A stretch of DNA of 64,000 nt from Nocardia brasiliensis (GCF_011801125.1 NZ_CP046171.1:1550001-1614000); one strand, 5' to 3'; shown: positions 16,738-26,442, counted from the first letter of the stretch. Notes: generated by a model from the sequence alone, not told the origin. Numbers and translations are program-made.

Positions 16738-17664
16738 ATGCGGATTGCTGCGGCGCAGGCCCGTCCGGCCTGGCTGGACCCGACGGCGGGCACGAAGATC
16801 GTGATCGACTGGCTGACCAAGGCCGCCGCGGCCGGGGCGGAGCTGGTGGCGTTTCCGGAGACGTTCCTGTCCGGCTATCCGATCTGGCTGGCCCGCACCG
16901 GTGGCGCGCGCTTCGACAATCCCGTGCAAAAGGCCGCGTACGCCTACTATTTGGATGCGGCGGTCACTCTGGACGGACCGCAGTTGAAGACGGTGCGGGA
17001 GGCCGTCGCCGATCTCGGTGTCTTCTGCTACCTCGGCATCACCGAGCGGGTCCGCGGCACCGTGTACTGCACCCTCGTCGCGATCGACCCGGCCCGCGGC
17101 ATCGTGAGCGCGCACCGCAAGCTGATGCCCACCCACGAGGAGCGCATGGTGTGGGGGATCGGTGACGGAAACGGTTTGCGCGCGCACGATTTCGGTGAAT
17201 TCCGGGTCAGCGGCCTGTCCTGCTGGGAGAACTGGATGCCGCAGGCACGCCACGCGCTCTACGCCGACGGCACCACCCTGCACGTCTCCACCTGGCCCGG
17301 TTCGATCCGCAATACCAACGACATCACCCGCTTCATCGCGCTCGAGGGGCGGGTCTACTCGCTGGCCGTCGGCGCCGTCCTCGACTATGCCGATGTACCC
17401 ACCGATTTCCCCCTCTACGAAGAACTTTCGGCACTGGACAAACCCGCGGGCTACGACGGCGGTTCGGCCGTCGCCGCCCCGGACGGTACCTGGCTGGTCG
17501 AGCCCGTCGTCGGCGCAGAACGGCTCATCCTCGCCGACCTCGACGCCGGCGAGGTAGCGAGGGAACGTCAAAACTTCGACCCCACCGGCCACTACGCCCG
17601 CCCGGACATCTTCACCGTCACCGTGGACCGCCACCGCCGCACCCCCGCCACCTTCCTCGACTAA
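16738..17664 (+). CDS. Nitrilase / carbon-nitrogen hydrolase
   Basis: A 308-residue enzyme of the nitrilase branch. The catalytic triad is visible: Glu41 in AFPETFLSGYPIW, Lys128 in HRKLMPTHEERMVWG, and Cys162 in GLSCWENWMPQARHALY. The HRKLMPTHEERM and CWENWMP blocks are characteristic of true nitrilases rather than amidases. These hydrolyse nitriles to carboxylic acids and ammonia. The start is the ATG at 16738, matching the family N-terminus MRIAAAQARPAWLD. It follows the TerD gene closely. Substrate unknown. Confidence 0.9.
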   Translation: MRIAAAQARPAWLDPTAGTKIVIDWLTKAAAAGAELVAFPETFLSGYPIWLARTGGARFDNPVQKAAYAYYLDAAVTLDGPQLKTVREAVADLGVFCYLGITERVRGTVYCTLVAIDPARGIVSAHRKLMPTHEERMVWGIGDGNGLRAHDFGEFRVSGLSCWENWMPQARHALYADGTTLHVSTWPGSIRNTNDITRFIALEGRVYSLAVGAVLDYADVPTDFPLYEELSALDKPAGYDGGSAVAAPDGTWLVEPVVGAERLILADLDAGEVARERQNFDPTGHYARPDIFTVTVDRHRRTPATFLD

Positions 17665-17789
17665 GACCCAGCGGCCCCCTGAACAGGCTGCTCGTCAGCC
17701 GTTCTGCGGCAGCGGCGACGGCGGGCCCGCCATGGTGGCATCATCAAGGCCCACGATGCCTGTCAGCTCCAATCGGCCACAGGGGGAAC

Positions 17790-20700
17790 ATGAGCGCGGA
17801 ACTGATCGCGGTCCGGCTCGGCACGGCGCTTATGGGGCGCGCGGCGCAGCTCGTGCTCGCCAAACAGCAGAACGACCAAGCGATTCGATACGACATGACG
17901 GACCTGGTCCGTCGTCACATCCCCGGCGTCCGGGCCAAACGTAGCGTCACGCGGCAGTTCGAGCAGATCGCGGACACCGTCGCCGCACGGCTCGAACCGA
18001 TGCTCGCCCAGGAGTTCCGTGGCATCGACTCCGGCGAGCACGCCGCCGTCGTCGACGCGGTGGTCGATACCTTCGAGCACACCGACCTGTCCGATGCCGC
18101 GATCTTCGCCTCGAATGCCGACCCGGCGCAGCTGGCCAGGCAGATCAGAGCGGCTTCGAGCCCGCCCGCCGGTCTGAGCGCCGCGGGGGACGCGCTGTAT
18201 CACCAACTCGTCGCGGAGTGCTGCGACTGTTACGTCCAGATCGTGCGCCACCTGCCGGTTTTCACCGAGCGTGCGGTGTCCGAGCTGCTCCGGCGCGGCG
18301 ACGAACTCAGCAAAGACATCGGCCTGGTACTGGAGCGGCTGCCGAAACGGTCGCTGTACGCACCGGACGGCGAGGGCGACGACGCCGCCTTCCGCCGCGA
18401 ATATCTCGAGCTGGTCAGCCGAGTACTCGATGAGGTCGAGTTGTTCAGCTTCGCTGTCGAAGAACCGGTGCGAACGAAGTTGTCGGTCGCGTACGTCAGC
18501 CTGCGCGTGACCCGCGACAGTATCGGCCGCCGCCGTGCCAGGCGTAGCACCGATGCGGTCCGGTCGGGCACGGACAGTGCGACCTGGCGGAGCGAAGAAC
18601 GCGAAACCGGTGGTGAGCGCGTCGAAAAGGCCTTGAGCCTGCGGCCGCGCATCCTGCTTCGCGGTGAAGCGGGCTCCGGCAAGACGACCCTGTTGCGCTG
18701 GCTGGCCGTCACCGCCGCGCGCAGCGCCTTCACCGATGATCTGACCTCGTGGAACGGGCTGGTCCCCGTGCTGCTCCGGTTGCGCAGTTACGCTTCTCGT
18801 ACGTTGCCCGGGCTGGACGAACTGCTCGACGACACGGCGGGCCCGCTGACCAGCCATATGCCGAACGCCTGGCTCGACCGGTTGTTCGCGGACGGCCAGG
18901 TGCTCCTGCTGATCGACGGGGTGGACGAGCTGCTTCCCGCCGATCGGGACCGAGTGCGCGAGTGGATCACTCGGCTACTGCATGCCTACCCGCGGACCAG
19001 GATCGTGGTGACGTCCCGCCCGGCGGCCGCGCACCAGGAGTGGCTCGCCGGGCGGGACTTCGCCCACGTCGAGCTCGAACGGATGACACCCGCTGACCTG
19101 AATGCCTTTGTCCGGCAGTGGCATCAGGCCGTGGGGGAGAGCGGACAGCGATTGCCTTGCGCAGCAGCCGAATTGCCTGCCTACGAGCGTGCACTGACCG
19201 CGAGTATCAAGGATCGCGCCCACCTTTCGGCGTTGGCGTCGAGCCCCCTGCTCGCGGCGATGCTGTGTTCCCTGCACCTGGGCCGCAACCGGCAGCTGCC
19301 GCGTAATCGCATGGAGCTGTATCGGATTGCGGTCGAGCTGTTGGTGCAGCGCCGGGACGCGGAGCGCCATATTCCCAGCGCGCAGTCGGTGCGGCTGAGC
19401 CTGACCGACAAGCTCAGCCTGCTCAGGGACCTGGCGTGGCGCCTGTCCGACAACAATCGCAGCGAGCTCGATGCCGAGACCGCCCATGGCTACGTGCGCG
19501 CCCGGCTCGCCTCCATGCGCCACCTCGACGTCGAGGCGCAACCGGTGCTGGACTATCTGGTCAATCGGTCCGGCATCCTGCGATCGCCCTCGGTCGGCCG
19601 AATCGACTTCGTGCACCGAACTTTTCAGGAATACCTGGCGAGCGCCGAGGCGGCCGCCGAGGACCGCATCGGCAATCTGATCGGACGCGCGCACCTCGAT
19701 GTGTGGCGCGACACCATCATCATGACCGCCGGTCACGCTAATCGCAGCCAGCGCCACGAGTTGCTGAGCGGCATTCTCGACCTCGCCGCGGCCGAGCCGG
19801 CGCAACGTCACCACCTCGGGCTCCTGGCCACATCCTGCCTCGAGACGATCGAATCGATCTCCGACGATCTGGCGGACCGGCTCGACCGCACCATCGCCGA
19901 GTTGATACCGCCGCATACGCCCGCGGAAGCGGTCGCGCTCGCCGCGGTCGGCGAGCCGGCCCTGCGGCATCTGCCGCGCGGCATCCAGGCTCTGCCCCCC
20001 GAGCACGCCGCCGCGACGGTGCGCACGGCCGCGTTCATCGGCGGGCCCGCCGCCTTGCGATTGCTGAACGGCTATGCCGGAGACGAACGCTGGATGGTGC
20101 TTCAGGAACTCCGAAATGCCTGGCAGTACAGCGATCCCACGAAGTACGCCGAGCAGGTGCTCGCGCACGGTACGTCGACCCTCCGGCGCATGCTGCGGCT
20201 GACCCACCCCGCCCAGTGGCAGGCGGCGGTGCGGCTGGACGACCTGCGCGATCTGGTCCTCGACTATCCGGTGAACCTTGGCGGCATCGCGTTCGAAGAA
20301 CTCCCCGCTGTCGCTACGCTCACGGTCAGACAGCTTACGGGGACCAACGACCTCTCCGTGTTGACCGCCGCGCAATTCCCGAGCGCTGGACTGCGACTCC
20401 GGCTTCGGCCCTCGAACGGGCAAGCCGCACTTGACCACCTGGAAGCCCTGTCCGCCCTGTCCGGCCTCGCCTCGCTCTCCTTGACCGGCTGGGCGCGGCT
20501 GCCCGCGCTGTCGCCCGGCGCATTGCCGCTCGGTCTCCGATCACTACGGCTCGGCGACGTCGCGGCGGACTATGACCTGACGCCCGTGGCCGATCATGAC
20601 CTGGCCGTTCTGGAATTGCGCGGCCGCAATGCCGCCGCCGCACTCGCGCGGGTCGGGCGTGCGTCGCGGGTGCACCGATTGAGCCTGGTCGGTTGCGACC

Positions 20701-21026
20701 TCACCAGGAGCTTCCACCGGCTGCCCCCGGTGCTGCCACTGCTGGAAACTCTCGAATTGCGCAGCAGCACACTGCCATACGATTTGGTCAGCCTCACGGA
20801 CTTTCCCGAGCTGACCGAGGTTCGCCTGGTCGACTGCGTCGGTCCGGAGCGTTCGGTGGTAAACATCGCCTCGATCCCGCAACCCCGCGCGCCACGACAA
20901 CTCGATATCGGTATCGACGAAGCGACCAGAACCACCGCACCTACCGCATCGCGCGATCGGATCGTGTACCGCGAACTTCCCAGTCCCGTCACCGATCACG
21001 AATCGTCGGACCCGAATGCGACGTAG
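17790..21026 (+). CDS. NACHT-domain STAND NTPase with LRR-like C-terminus (candidate antiphage NLR-like protein)
   Basis: A 1078-residue cytoplasmic protein. Residues 1-~175 form a helical N-terminal region (MSAELIAVRLGTALMGRAAQ, FRGIDSGEHAAVVDAVVDTF) resembling the NACHT N-terminal helical domain of actinobacteria. The NACHT NTPase follows at about 285-460, with Walker A GEAGSGKTT (Lys298), Walker B VLLLIDGVDEL (Asp376, Asp379) and the sensor-1-like RIVVTSR. A winged-helix/helical part ends with RIDFVHRTFQEYLA (~615). After helical repeats, residues ~830-1030 show Leu-rich repeats (LEALSALSGLASLSLTGWARLPAL, LRSLRLGDV). STAND NTPases of this layout oligomerise on sensing a ligand, and bacterial NACHT proteins can defend against phage. 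No separate toxic effector domain is obvious. An AGGGGGA site precedes the ATG. Confidence 0.88.
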   Translation: MSAELIAVRLGTALMGRAAQLVLAKQQNDQAIRYDMTDLVRRHIPGVRAKRSVTRQFEQIADTVAARLEPMLAQEFRGIDSGEHAAVVDAVVDTFEHTDLSDAAIFASNADPAQLARQIRAASSPPAGLSAAGDALYHQLVAECCDCYVQIVRHLPVFTERAVSELLRRGDELSKDIGLVLERLPKRSLYAPDGEGDDAAFRREYLELVSRVLDEVELFSFAVEEPVRTKLSVAYVSLRVTRDSIGRRRARRSTDAVRSGTDSATWRSEERETGGERVEKALSLRPRILLRGEAGSGKTTLLRWLAVTAARSAFTDDLTSWNGLVPVLLRLRSYASRTLPGLDELLDDTAGPLTSHMPNAWLDRLFADGQVLLLIDGVDELLPADRDRVREWITRLLHAYPRTRIVVTSRPAAAHQEWLAGRDFAHVELERMTPADLNAFVRQWHQAVGESGQRLPCAAAELPAYERALTASIKDRAHLSALASSPLLAAMLCSLHLGRNRQLPRNRMELYRIAVELLVQRRDAERHIPSAQSVRLSLTDKLSLLRDLAWRLSDNNRSELDAETAHGYVRARLASMRHLDVEAQPVLDYLVNRSGILRSPSVGRIDFVHRTFQEYLASAEAAAEDRIGNLIGRAHLDVWRDTIIMTAGHANRSQRHELLSGILDLAAAEPAQRHHLGLLATSCLETIESISDDLADRLDRTIAELIPPHTPAEAVALAAVGEPALRHLPRGIQALPPEHAAATVRTAAFIGGPAALRLLNGYAGDERWMVLQELRNAWQYSDPTKYAEQVLAHGTSTLRRMLRLTHPAQWQAAVRLDDLRDLVLDYPVNLGGIAFEELPAVATLTVRQLTGTNDLSVLTAAQFPSAGLRLRLRPSNGQAALDHLEALSALSGLASLSLTGWARLPALSPGALPLGLRSLRLGDVAADYDLTPVADHDLAVLELRGRNAAAALARVGRASRVHRLSLVGCDLTRSFHRLPPVLPLLETLELRSSTLPYDLVSLTDFPELTEVRLVDCVGPERSVVNIASIPQPRAPRQLDIGIDEATRTTAPTASRDRIVYRELPSPVTDHESSDPNAT

Positions 21027-21035
21027 CGCCTCGAA

Positions 21036-21665
21036 TTACACGGGCCGGTAGCCGGCGCCGATGTCGTCGCGCGCGTCGAGATCGGTGGTGATAGCGGTGA
21101 GGGTGGTGCCTACCTCGGGACCGAAGCAGCCTACGGCCAGGTAGGCGTTGACCATGCCGACGAGGGTGCTGCCGTGGACCACGGGGGCGCCGGAATCGCC
21201 GCGCATGACACACATTTGGGTCCACATCTCGGTGCTGGTGGCGCGCAGGTCGCCCCAGGTGACGCCGCAGCTGGTGCCGGTGGTGCCGCCGACGCGGTTC
21301 ACCGGGTTGACCCGGCGCGGATCGAATTCGATCACCGCGTAGTCCAGCGCCGGGTCGGAGTGGGCGAAGCGGCCGATCACGCCGAAGCCGGGCGCGGCGT
21401 CGGCGACCACGGTGGCACCCGGCTTCCCGCAATGCCCGGCGGTGAGCCCGACGAGGCGGTCGGCGTTGTCGTAGCCGATCGTGGTCAATGTGCACGCCGC
21501 GCGGCCGTCGACGACGATGCCGGAGCCGCCGCCGATCGTCGGACCGGCACTGTCGGCCGAGTCGTCCTGGGCAACAGCGGAATCGGCGGGTGCTGCCTGC
21601 GCGGTGACGGCGGGGAGGCCGCCGAGTACGGCCGCGGCGGCGAGCGCGAGGGCGGTTCGGGTCAC
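21036..21665 (-). CDS. Exported chymotrypsin-like serine protease (S1 family)
   Basis: A 209-residue exported protein starting at GTG (TRTALALAAAAVLGG signal). The catalytic triad is visible: His in LTAGHCG, Asp in DPALDYAVIEFD and Ser in CVMRGDSGAPVVHG. This layout, with IGGGSGIVVDG near the mature N-terminus, is common among small nocardial/streptomycete S1 proteases; a short propeptide-like segment (PADSAVAQDDSADSAG) follows the signal. The start is inferred because a longer frame upstream is out of keeping with a signal peptide. The gene converges on the NACHT gene with 9 bases between. Confidence 0.85.
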   Translation of the reverse strand: MTRTALALAAAAVLGGLPAVTAQAAPADSAVAQDDSADSAGPTIGGGSGIVVDGRAACTLTTIGYDNADRLVGLTAGHCGKPGATVVADAAPGFGVIGRFAHSDPALDYAVIEFDPRRVNPVNRVGGTTGTSCGVTWGDLRATSTEMWTQMCVMRGDSGAPVVHGSTLVGMVNAYLAVGCFGPEVGTTLTAITTDLDARDDIGAGYRPV

Positions 21666-21777
21666 GAGCTGGACTACTCTTGGTCGGTCTTGCGGTGCCG
21701 GATCACCGGGTGTTCGCGGCATTCCCGGGTCGACCGATTCCAAACAGAGTATGCCCAATAGAATTCGCCTGCGGAGT

Positions 21778-22674
21778 TCAGGGGCGGATGATCGGGTGCT
21801 CGCGGCTGATGTCGATGCCGAGCAGCCGCCGTGCGCCCGCGGCATAGGCTTCGGGATCTTCGAGCTGCGGATAGTGGCCGAGGCCGGGCAATTCGATCAC
21901 CGGCGCGGCGGGCCGCAACGCGCGCAGGCCGGCCAGTACCTCGACCGTGGCCACCGGATCCGCGGTGCCCCATAGCAGGCCGATCGCTTTGTTCCAGTCG
22001 CGGACCGCGCCGTGCCAGCGTTCGGCGTGGGTCACCCGTTCGTCGAGGTAGGCGGTGAGCAGGTGGGTGATCCGGTGACCGTCGGCGTGCGAGAGCAGTT
22101 CCCACTGCGCCGCGGCCTCGCGTTCGGTCAGGGGGTGCGCCTTGGTGAACACCGCGCCGAGTTCGCGGGTGAACATCGCCCGATTCGCCAGGCGTGCCGC
22201 GATCGGTCCCAGCCTGCCGCGCAGGATCTTCTGAATCGGCCGCAGCGTCGCCTTTTCCAGGATCACGCTGCCGTTGCCGAGCACCGCCCGCTGCAACGTG
22301 AAGGGGAGCTTTCCTTCGATGTCCCTGGCGATCAATTCGGTGGCGACCGAGGTACCCATGTCGTGCGCGAGCAGCACGACCGGGCCCGGGTCGAGGGTGG
22401 CGAGCACGTCCGTCACGATGTCGGCTTGCTCGAACAGGCTGTAGCGATGTGGCCGAGGCTTGTCCGAGAGGCCGAAGCCTAGGAAGTCCATGGCGAGCCA
22501 GCCGCGGCCGCCGAGTCGGTCCACCACCCCGCGGAAGTCGAACGAGCTGGACGGATAGCCATGGAGCAGAAGGACGGTCGGCCCGTCACCGGGTGCGGAT
22601 CGAACGAACACCGAGCCTGCTCGGGTACGTACCTGTTGCCCGCCTTCGCGCCATATGTGGACCAGATTCGGCAT
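21778..22674 (-). CDS. Alpha/beta hydrolase, epoxide hydrolase/dehalogenase-like
   Basis: A 298-residue alpha/beta hydrolase. PTVLLLHGYPSSSFDFRGVVD contains the oxyanion-hole HGYP. The nucleophile elbow LLAHDMGTSVATELIA has Asp where most hydrolases have Ser, as in haloalkane dehalogenases and epoxide hydrolases. LLWGTADPVATVE gives the acid region and IELPGLGHYPQLEDPEAY the catalytic His. The substrate cannot be told. The start is ATG at 22674; an adjacent GTG at 22677 is possible. It lies 70 bases from the GNAT gene upstream on the same strand. Confidence 0.85.
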   Translation of the reverse strand: MPNLVHIWREGGQQVRTRAGSVFVRSAPGDGPTVLLLHGYPSSSFDFRGVVDRLGGRGWLAMDFLGFGLSDKPRPHRYSLFEQADIVTDVLATLDPGPVVLLAHDMGTSVATELIARDIEGKLPFTLQRAVLGNGSVILEKATLRPIQKILRGRLGPIAARLANRAMFTRELGAVFTKAHPLTEREAAAQWELLSHADGHRITHLLTAYLDERVTHAERWHGAVRDWNKAIGLLWGTADPVATVEVLAGLRALRPAAPVIELPGLGHYPQLEDPEAYAAGARRLLGIDISREHPIIRP

Positions 22675-22744
22675 CACAAATGCGACATTACGGCCTATCC
22701 GCCCATCGCGGGGCCACTCCGGCACCGAGATGTGCCGCGATCGC

Positions 22745-23620
22745 TCAGAGGAACGCGCCGCTGATGAGATAGGGGCTCGGCTCGGTCATGCCCCGTAGCG
22801 CCAGGTAGCCCTCCTGGTGGAGATCCAGGCGCGCCGTGAGTCCCGCGTCGATCGCCCACTGGTTGGCCGCGGTGATGGAATTGACCACGATCGCGCCCGG
22901 CGCCGTGGCGAGCGCCTCCCACAACAGCTTTCGCGCGACGTCCTGGTTCGTCGCGGCCAGCAGTTTCGTATTGCCCTGCTGGTCGAGGTAGACGTAACCG
23001 GGTTCGGCGCGCGAGACGACGAGCCGGTTGTCCTCGCCCAGCAGATAGCCGTGGTCGGTGCCGTGACCCACGCCGCGCACCTGCCGGTCGAGCCGGTCCA
23101 TCCAGTCGAAGTCGGCGGCGGTGCCCTCGGCCAGACCGGTCACCGCGGGCAGCGCCGATCGCTCGACCGTGCCGACCATGCGCATCTGGGGGTGCATCGA
23201 GAATCCGGCCAGCCGGTAGCGGCGGGTCGCGCCTGGGTGCATGGACGACGAGATCATTGCGGGGCGCGCGCCCGCGTGCGCGAGGACCGCGTCCATGAGG
23301 CGTTTGCCGATGCCCGTGCCCTGCGCACTCGGCAGTACCACGTAGGACGCCAGGAACCAGAGCTGTTCCCGATTCTGCGCGACGGCCAGCCCGACGACCT
23401 CGTCGTCGCGTGTCGCGACCCAGCAACCCGCCGGGTCCGTCGCCAGAAAGTAGTGCAGGCGATCGGACCATTTCTTCGCCGCGGCCTCGGTTCGTGGCTC
23501 GGGTTCGGGCTCGTTGATCCGGCGATAGTTCCGGTCCACCTCGAGAAATCCGATGCCGGACGCTAGTTCGGCCCCCGGCACGTCCCCGGTGCGCATGAGC
23601 CTGACCTCGACGGCGTCCAT
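22745..23620 (-). CDS. GNAT family N-acetyltransferase
   Basis: A 291-residue protein with one clear GNAT domain in the N-terminal half: VVGLAVAQNREQLWFLASYVVLPSAQGTGIGKRLMDAVLAHAG, where the Q-x-x-G-x-G/A acetyl-CoA pyrophosphate loop is QGTGIG. The C-terminal half (HGYLLGEDNRLVVSRAEPGYVYLD and onwards) looks like a second, degenerate GNAT fold, as in tandem-GNAT proteins. Substrate unknown. The ATG at 23620 (MDAVEVRLMRTGDVP) fits the fold. Only 52 bases separate it from the upstream M3 peptidase gene. Confidence 0.82.
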   Translation of the reverse strand: MDAVEVRLMRTGDVPGAELASGIGFLEVDRNYRRINEPEPEPRTEAAAKKWSDRLHYFLATDPAGCWVATRDDEVVGLAVAQNREQLWFLASYVVLPSAQGTGIGKRLMDAVLAHAGARPAMISSSMHPGATRRYRLAGFSMHPQMRMVGTVERSALPAVTGLAEGTAADFDWMDRLDRQVRGVGHGTDHGYLLGEDNRLVVSRAEPGYVYLDQQGNTKLLAATNQDVARKLLWEALATAPGAIVVNSITAANQWAIDAGLTARLDLHQEGYLALRGMTEPSPYLISGAFL

Positions 23621-23672
23621 GCCGGTTACGCTACCGATCGGAAGGACGCGGGGACAGCGATTTTCGGGGCGC

Positions 23673-25727
23673 TCAGCCGGTGAGCCCCCGCCTGCGCAGC
23701 AGCGGCTCGATCTCGGGTGCGCGACCACGGAACGCCTCGAAGGCCGCCATGGGATCGACCGCGCCGCCGCGCGCGAGCAATTCGCGCCGGAACGTCTCGC
23801 CCTTGTCCCGGACGGTCGCCGCGCCATCGGTGAACCAGTCGACGGTGTCGGCGTCCAGCACCTCGCTCCAGATGTAGGAGTAGTAGCCCGCGGCGTAGCC
23901 GCCGGAGAAGATGTGGGCGAAATACGCTGTGCGGTACCGCGGTGGGATCGTCGCCATGGCCAGGCCCGCCTTCCGCAAGGCCTCCGCCTCGAAGGTCTCG
24001 GCGTCGGTGCCGGTCAGCGCGTCGGCGTTCGGCACCCGGTGCCATGCCCAATCCAGCAGTGCCGCACCGAGATACTCGACGGTGCGAAAGCCGGTGCCGA
24101 ATCGCTCGGCCGCCGCCATCCGCTCCACCAGCGCGGCGGGCATCGGCGCACCGGTCTCGACGTGGCGCGCGTAGTTCGCCAGGATTTCCGGCCTGGCCAT
24201 CCACATCTCGTTGACCTGGGACGGGAACTCCACGAAATCCCGTGGCACCTCGGTGCCCGCGAACGATGGGAACCGCACATCGGAGAACAGCCCGTGCAAG
24301 GCGTGCCCGAACTCGTGGAAAAGCGTCCTGACGTTGTCCCAGCTCAGCAGGGCTGGTTCGCCGCTTGGCGGTTTCGCGATATTGAGGTTGTTGACCACCA
24401 CCGGACGTTGTCCGAGCAGCCGGGATTGGCTCACCAGCTCGTTCATCCAGGCACCGCCGCGCTTGGACGGCCGGGCGAAGAAGTCGCCGAGGAAAAGCCC
24501 GAGCGGAGTTCCGTCGGCGTCGAACACCTCGAAGACGCGCACCTCCGGGTGATAGCCGACGAGCTCGTCGCGCTCGACGAGGGTTATGCCGTAGGCCTTT
24601 TCGGCGGCGAAGAAGACGCCGTCGCGCAGCACCCGGTCCAGTTCGAGGTAGGGGCGCAGCGCCTCGCTGTCGACGGAGAACTGTTCGGCCTTGACCCTCT
24701 CCGACCAGAACTGCCAATCCCAGGGCTGGAGTTCGGCATCCGGTGCGGTGTCGTCGGCCGCACGCATCGCCGCCGTCAGCTCTGCGGCCTCCCGCTCGGC
24801 GTTGGCGACCGCGGGCGGCACCAGTTTGCCGAGCATCTCTTCCACCGCGGCAACGGTTTTCGCGGTCTGATCGGCCACCGCGTAGGCGGCGTGGTCCGGG
24901 TAGCCGAGCAATGCGGCGCGCTCGGCGCGCAAGGCGGCGATGCGCACGGCGAGGGTGTGATTGGGCTCGTCCGTGCCGAATCCTCGACCCAGCGACGCCG
25001 CGAGCACGCGGCGCCGCACGTCACGGTCCGCCAGTTCGGCGAGCACGGGTTGGTTGGAGACGTTCTGCAAGCGCAGTGCCCACGCGCCGTCGTGGCCGAG
25101 CGTGCGGGCGTGCTCGGCCGCGGCGGTCACGGCGGCGGGGCCGAGCCCGGCCAACTCCTCGTGGCGCGCGAGTATCAGCGCGGCGGCATTGGTCGACGCG
25201 AGAATGTTCTGCCCGAATTCGGTTGCGGCGGTGGCCAGCTCGGCATTCAGCTCGCGCAGTCGAGCCTGCTCGGTGGGGCCGAGCCGAGCACCGGCCCGGA
25301 CGAACCTGGTGTGGTACTCGGTCAGCAACCGCGATTCCTCGTCGGTCAGGTCGAGCTCGCCCGCGCGCGCGACCAGCGATTCGATCCGGGCGAAGAGCGC
25401 GGCGTCGAGATAGATGGCGTCGCGGTGCGCGGCGAGGCGGGGCGAGATCTTGGCCTCGATCGCGTCGGTGCCCGGGGTGGAATCGGCGGAGGCGATGTTG
25501 AAGAAGACGTTGGCTACCCGGGTCAGCAGACTTCCGGAACGCTCCAGTGCCACAACGGTATCGGCGAATGTCGGCACTGTGTCGAGGGCGGTGACGGCCG
25601 CGATCTCCGAGAGTTGCTCGGCCATGCCGCGTTCGAACGCGGGGAGGTAGTGCTCCTCGCGGATCAGGGCGAACGGAGGCAACTGGTAGGGCAGCGTGCT
25701 GCGCTCGAAGAACGGGTTGCTCGTCAT
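23673..25727 (-). CDS. dcp: M3 family metallopeptidase (peptidyl-dipeptidase Dcp-like)
   Basis: A 684-residue cytoplasmic zinc peptidase. The zinc-binding HExxH is in VRTLFHEFGHALHGLFSDVRF. Downstream GTEVPRDFVEFPSQVNEMW supplies the third zinc ligand region (M3: E-x-x-S-Q-x-x-E) and HIFSGGYAAGYYSYIWSEVLDAD the substrate-binding Tyr block. The N-terminus (FFERSTLPYQLPPFALIREEHYLPAFERGM) is the Dcp/oligopeptidase A start. Length matches bacterial Dcp (about 680). It cleaves dipeptides from the C-terminus of peptides. The symbol rests on family resemblance. Confidence 0.9.
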   Translation of the reverse strand: MTSNPFFERSTLPYQLPPFALIREEHYLPAFERGMAEQLSEIAAVTALDTVPTFADTVVALERSGSLLTRVANVFFNIASADSTPGTDAIEAKISPRLAAHRDAIYLDAALFARIESLVARAGELDLTDEESRLLTEYHTRFVRAGARLGPTEQARLRELNAELATAATEFGQNILASTNAAALILARHEELAGLGPAAVTAAAEHARTLGHDGAWALRLQNVSNQPVLAELADRDVRRRVLAASLGRGFGTDEPNHTLAVRIAALRAERAALLGYPDHAAYAVADQTAKTVAAVEEMLGKLVPPAVANAEREAAELTAAMRAADDTAPDAELQPWDWQFWSERVKAEQFSVDSEALRPYLELDRVLRDGVFFAAEKAYGITLVERDELVGYHPEVRVFEVFDADGTPLGLFLGDFFARPSKRGGAWMNELVSQSRLLGQRPVVVNNLNIAKPPSGEPALLSWDNVRTLFHEFGHALHGLFSDVRFPSFAGTEVPRDFVEFPSQVNEMWMARPEILANYARHVETGAPMPAALVERMAAAERFGTGFRTVEYLGAALLDWAWHRVPNADALTGTDAETFEAEALRKAGLAMATIPPRYRTAYFAHIFSGGYAAGYYSYIWSEVLDADTVDWFTDGAATVRDKGETFRRELLARGGAVDPMAAFEAFRGRAPEIEPLLRRRGLTG

Positions 25728-25765
25728 GGGGAAACTCTATGCCGTCGCACGGCATCCGGCCGGAC

Positions 25766-26362
25766 TCAGGCGTCGGGCCTGGGTGCGACACCGCCGAGAA
25801 AGGTGCGGATGGCGTTGTCGGCGATCACATGCTTGGGCACATCCGCCTGTTGGGCGGTGGTGGCGGCGACGTAGAGATGGGCGTTGAAGATGCCGTCGAT
25901 CCACTCGGTGGGCAGGTCGGGATCGAGCGAACCGTCGGCCTGGGCCGCGGCGATGAGGGCACGCAGAGACGCGTCGTTCGTGTCGGCCCAGTGTGGGTTG
26001 TTCGCGAAACGGCCGGGATCGGTGAACAGGAACACCACGCTGTCGGCCACCTCGACGAACGAGCGCAGCAGGTAGATGAGGTGATCCAGGGGCGAGCGGG
26101 TGCCGTCGTTCGCGGCGCGGGCGATCGTGTCGATGGTCTGCAACGAGTCGAGCAGGACCGCGTCGACGAGATCCTGCCGTTCCGGGAAGTAGCGGTGCAG
26201 CGTGCTGCGGCTGACCTCGGCGCGCTCGGCGATATCGCCGAGCGCGGCGCTGAAATCGCGCGCCCAGACCCGCAGCGCCGCGTGCATGATCGCGGTTCGT
26301 GTCCTGGTCCGCGGGCCGCTCGTCGGCGTCGATCTCGCACCTGCCGTCCCGCTCCTGACCAT
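25766..26362 (-). CDS. TetR family transcriptional regulator
   Basis: A 198-residue regulator. The HTH lies at residues ~25-70, with LGDIAERAEVSRSTLHRYFPERQDLVDAVL; the C-terminal helical domain is of the type seen in nocardial regulators. It is divergent from the alpha/beta hydrolase at 26443 and the intervening 80 bases carry two inverted repeats, so it probably represses that gene and itself. Confidence 0.9.
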   Translation of the reverse strand: MVRSGTAGARSTPTSGPRTRTRTAIMHAALRVWARDFSAALGDIAERAEVSRSTLHRYFPERQDLVDAVLLDSLQTIDTIARAANDGTRSPLDHLIYLLRSFVEVADSVVFLFTDPGRFANNPHWADTNDASLRALIAAAQADGSLDPDLPTEWIDGIFNAHLYVAATTAQQADVPKHVIADNAIRTFLGGVAPRPDA

Positions 26363-26394
26363 GGCGGAACAGTAGCATCCTGACCGGCAGGTTG

Positions 26395-26429
26395 AGACAT
26401 AAGGTCTTGTTAATGGGACATTGATGTCC
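26395..26429. promoter_or_regulatory. Two inverted repeats between divergent TetR and hydrolase genes
   Basis: GGACAT-TG-ATGTCC (26416-26429) is a near-perfect 14-base palindrome 14 bases before the hydrolase start. A second, weaker repeat AGAC...GTCT (26395-26407) lies next to it. They are the likely binding sites of the TetR regulator. Confidence 0.6.
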
Positions 26430-26442
26430 TATTTTGATAGCC

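Noticed and set aside
23553..25874. A 773-codon plus-strand frame
   Set aside because: It is the antisense of the M3 peptidase, whose HEFGH motif and length are normal.
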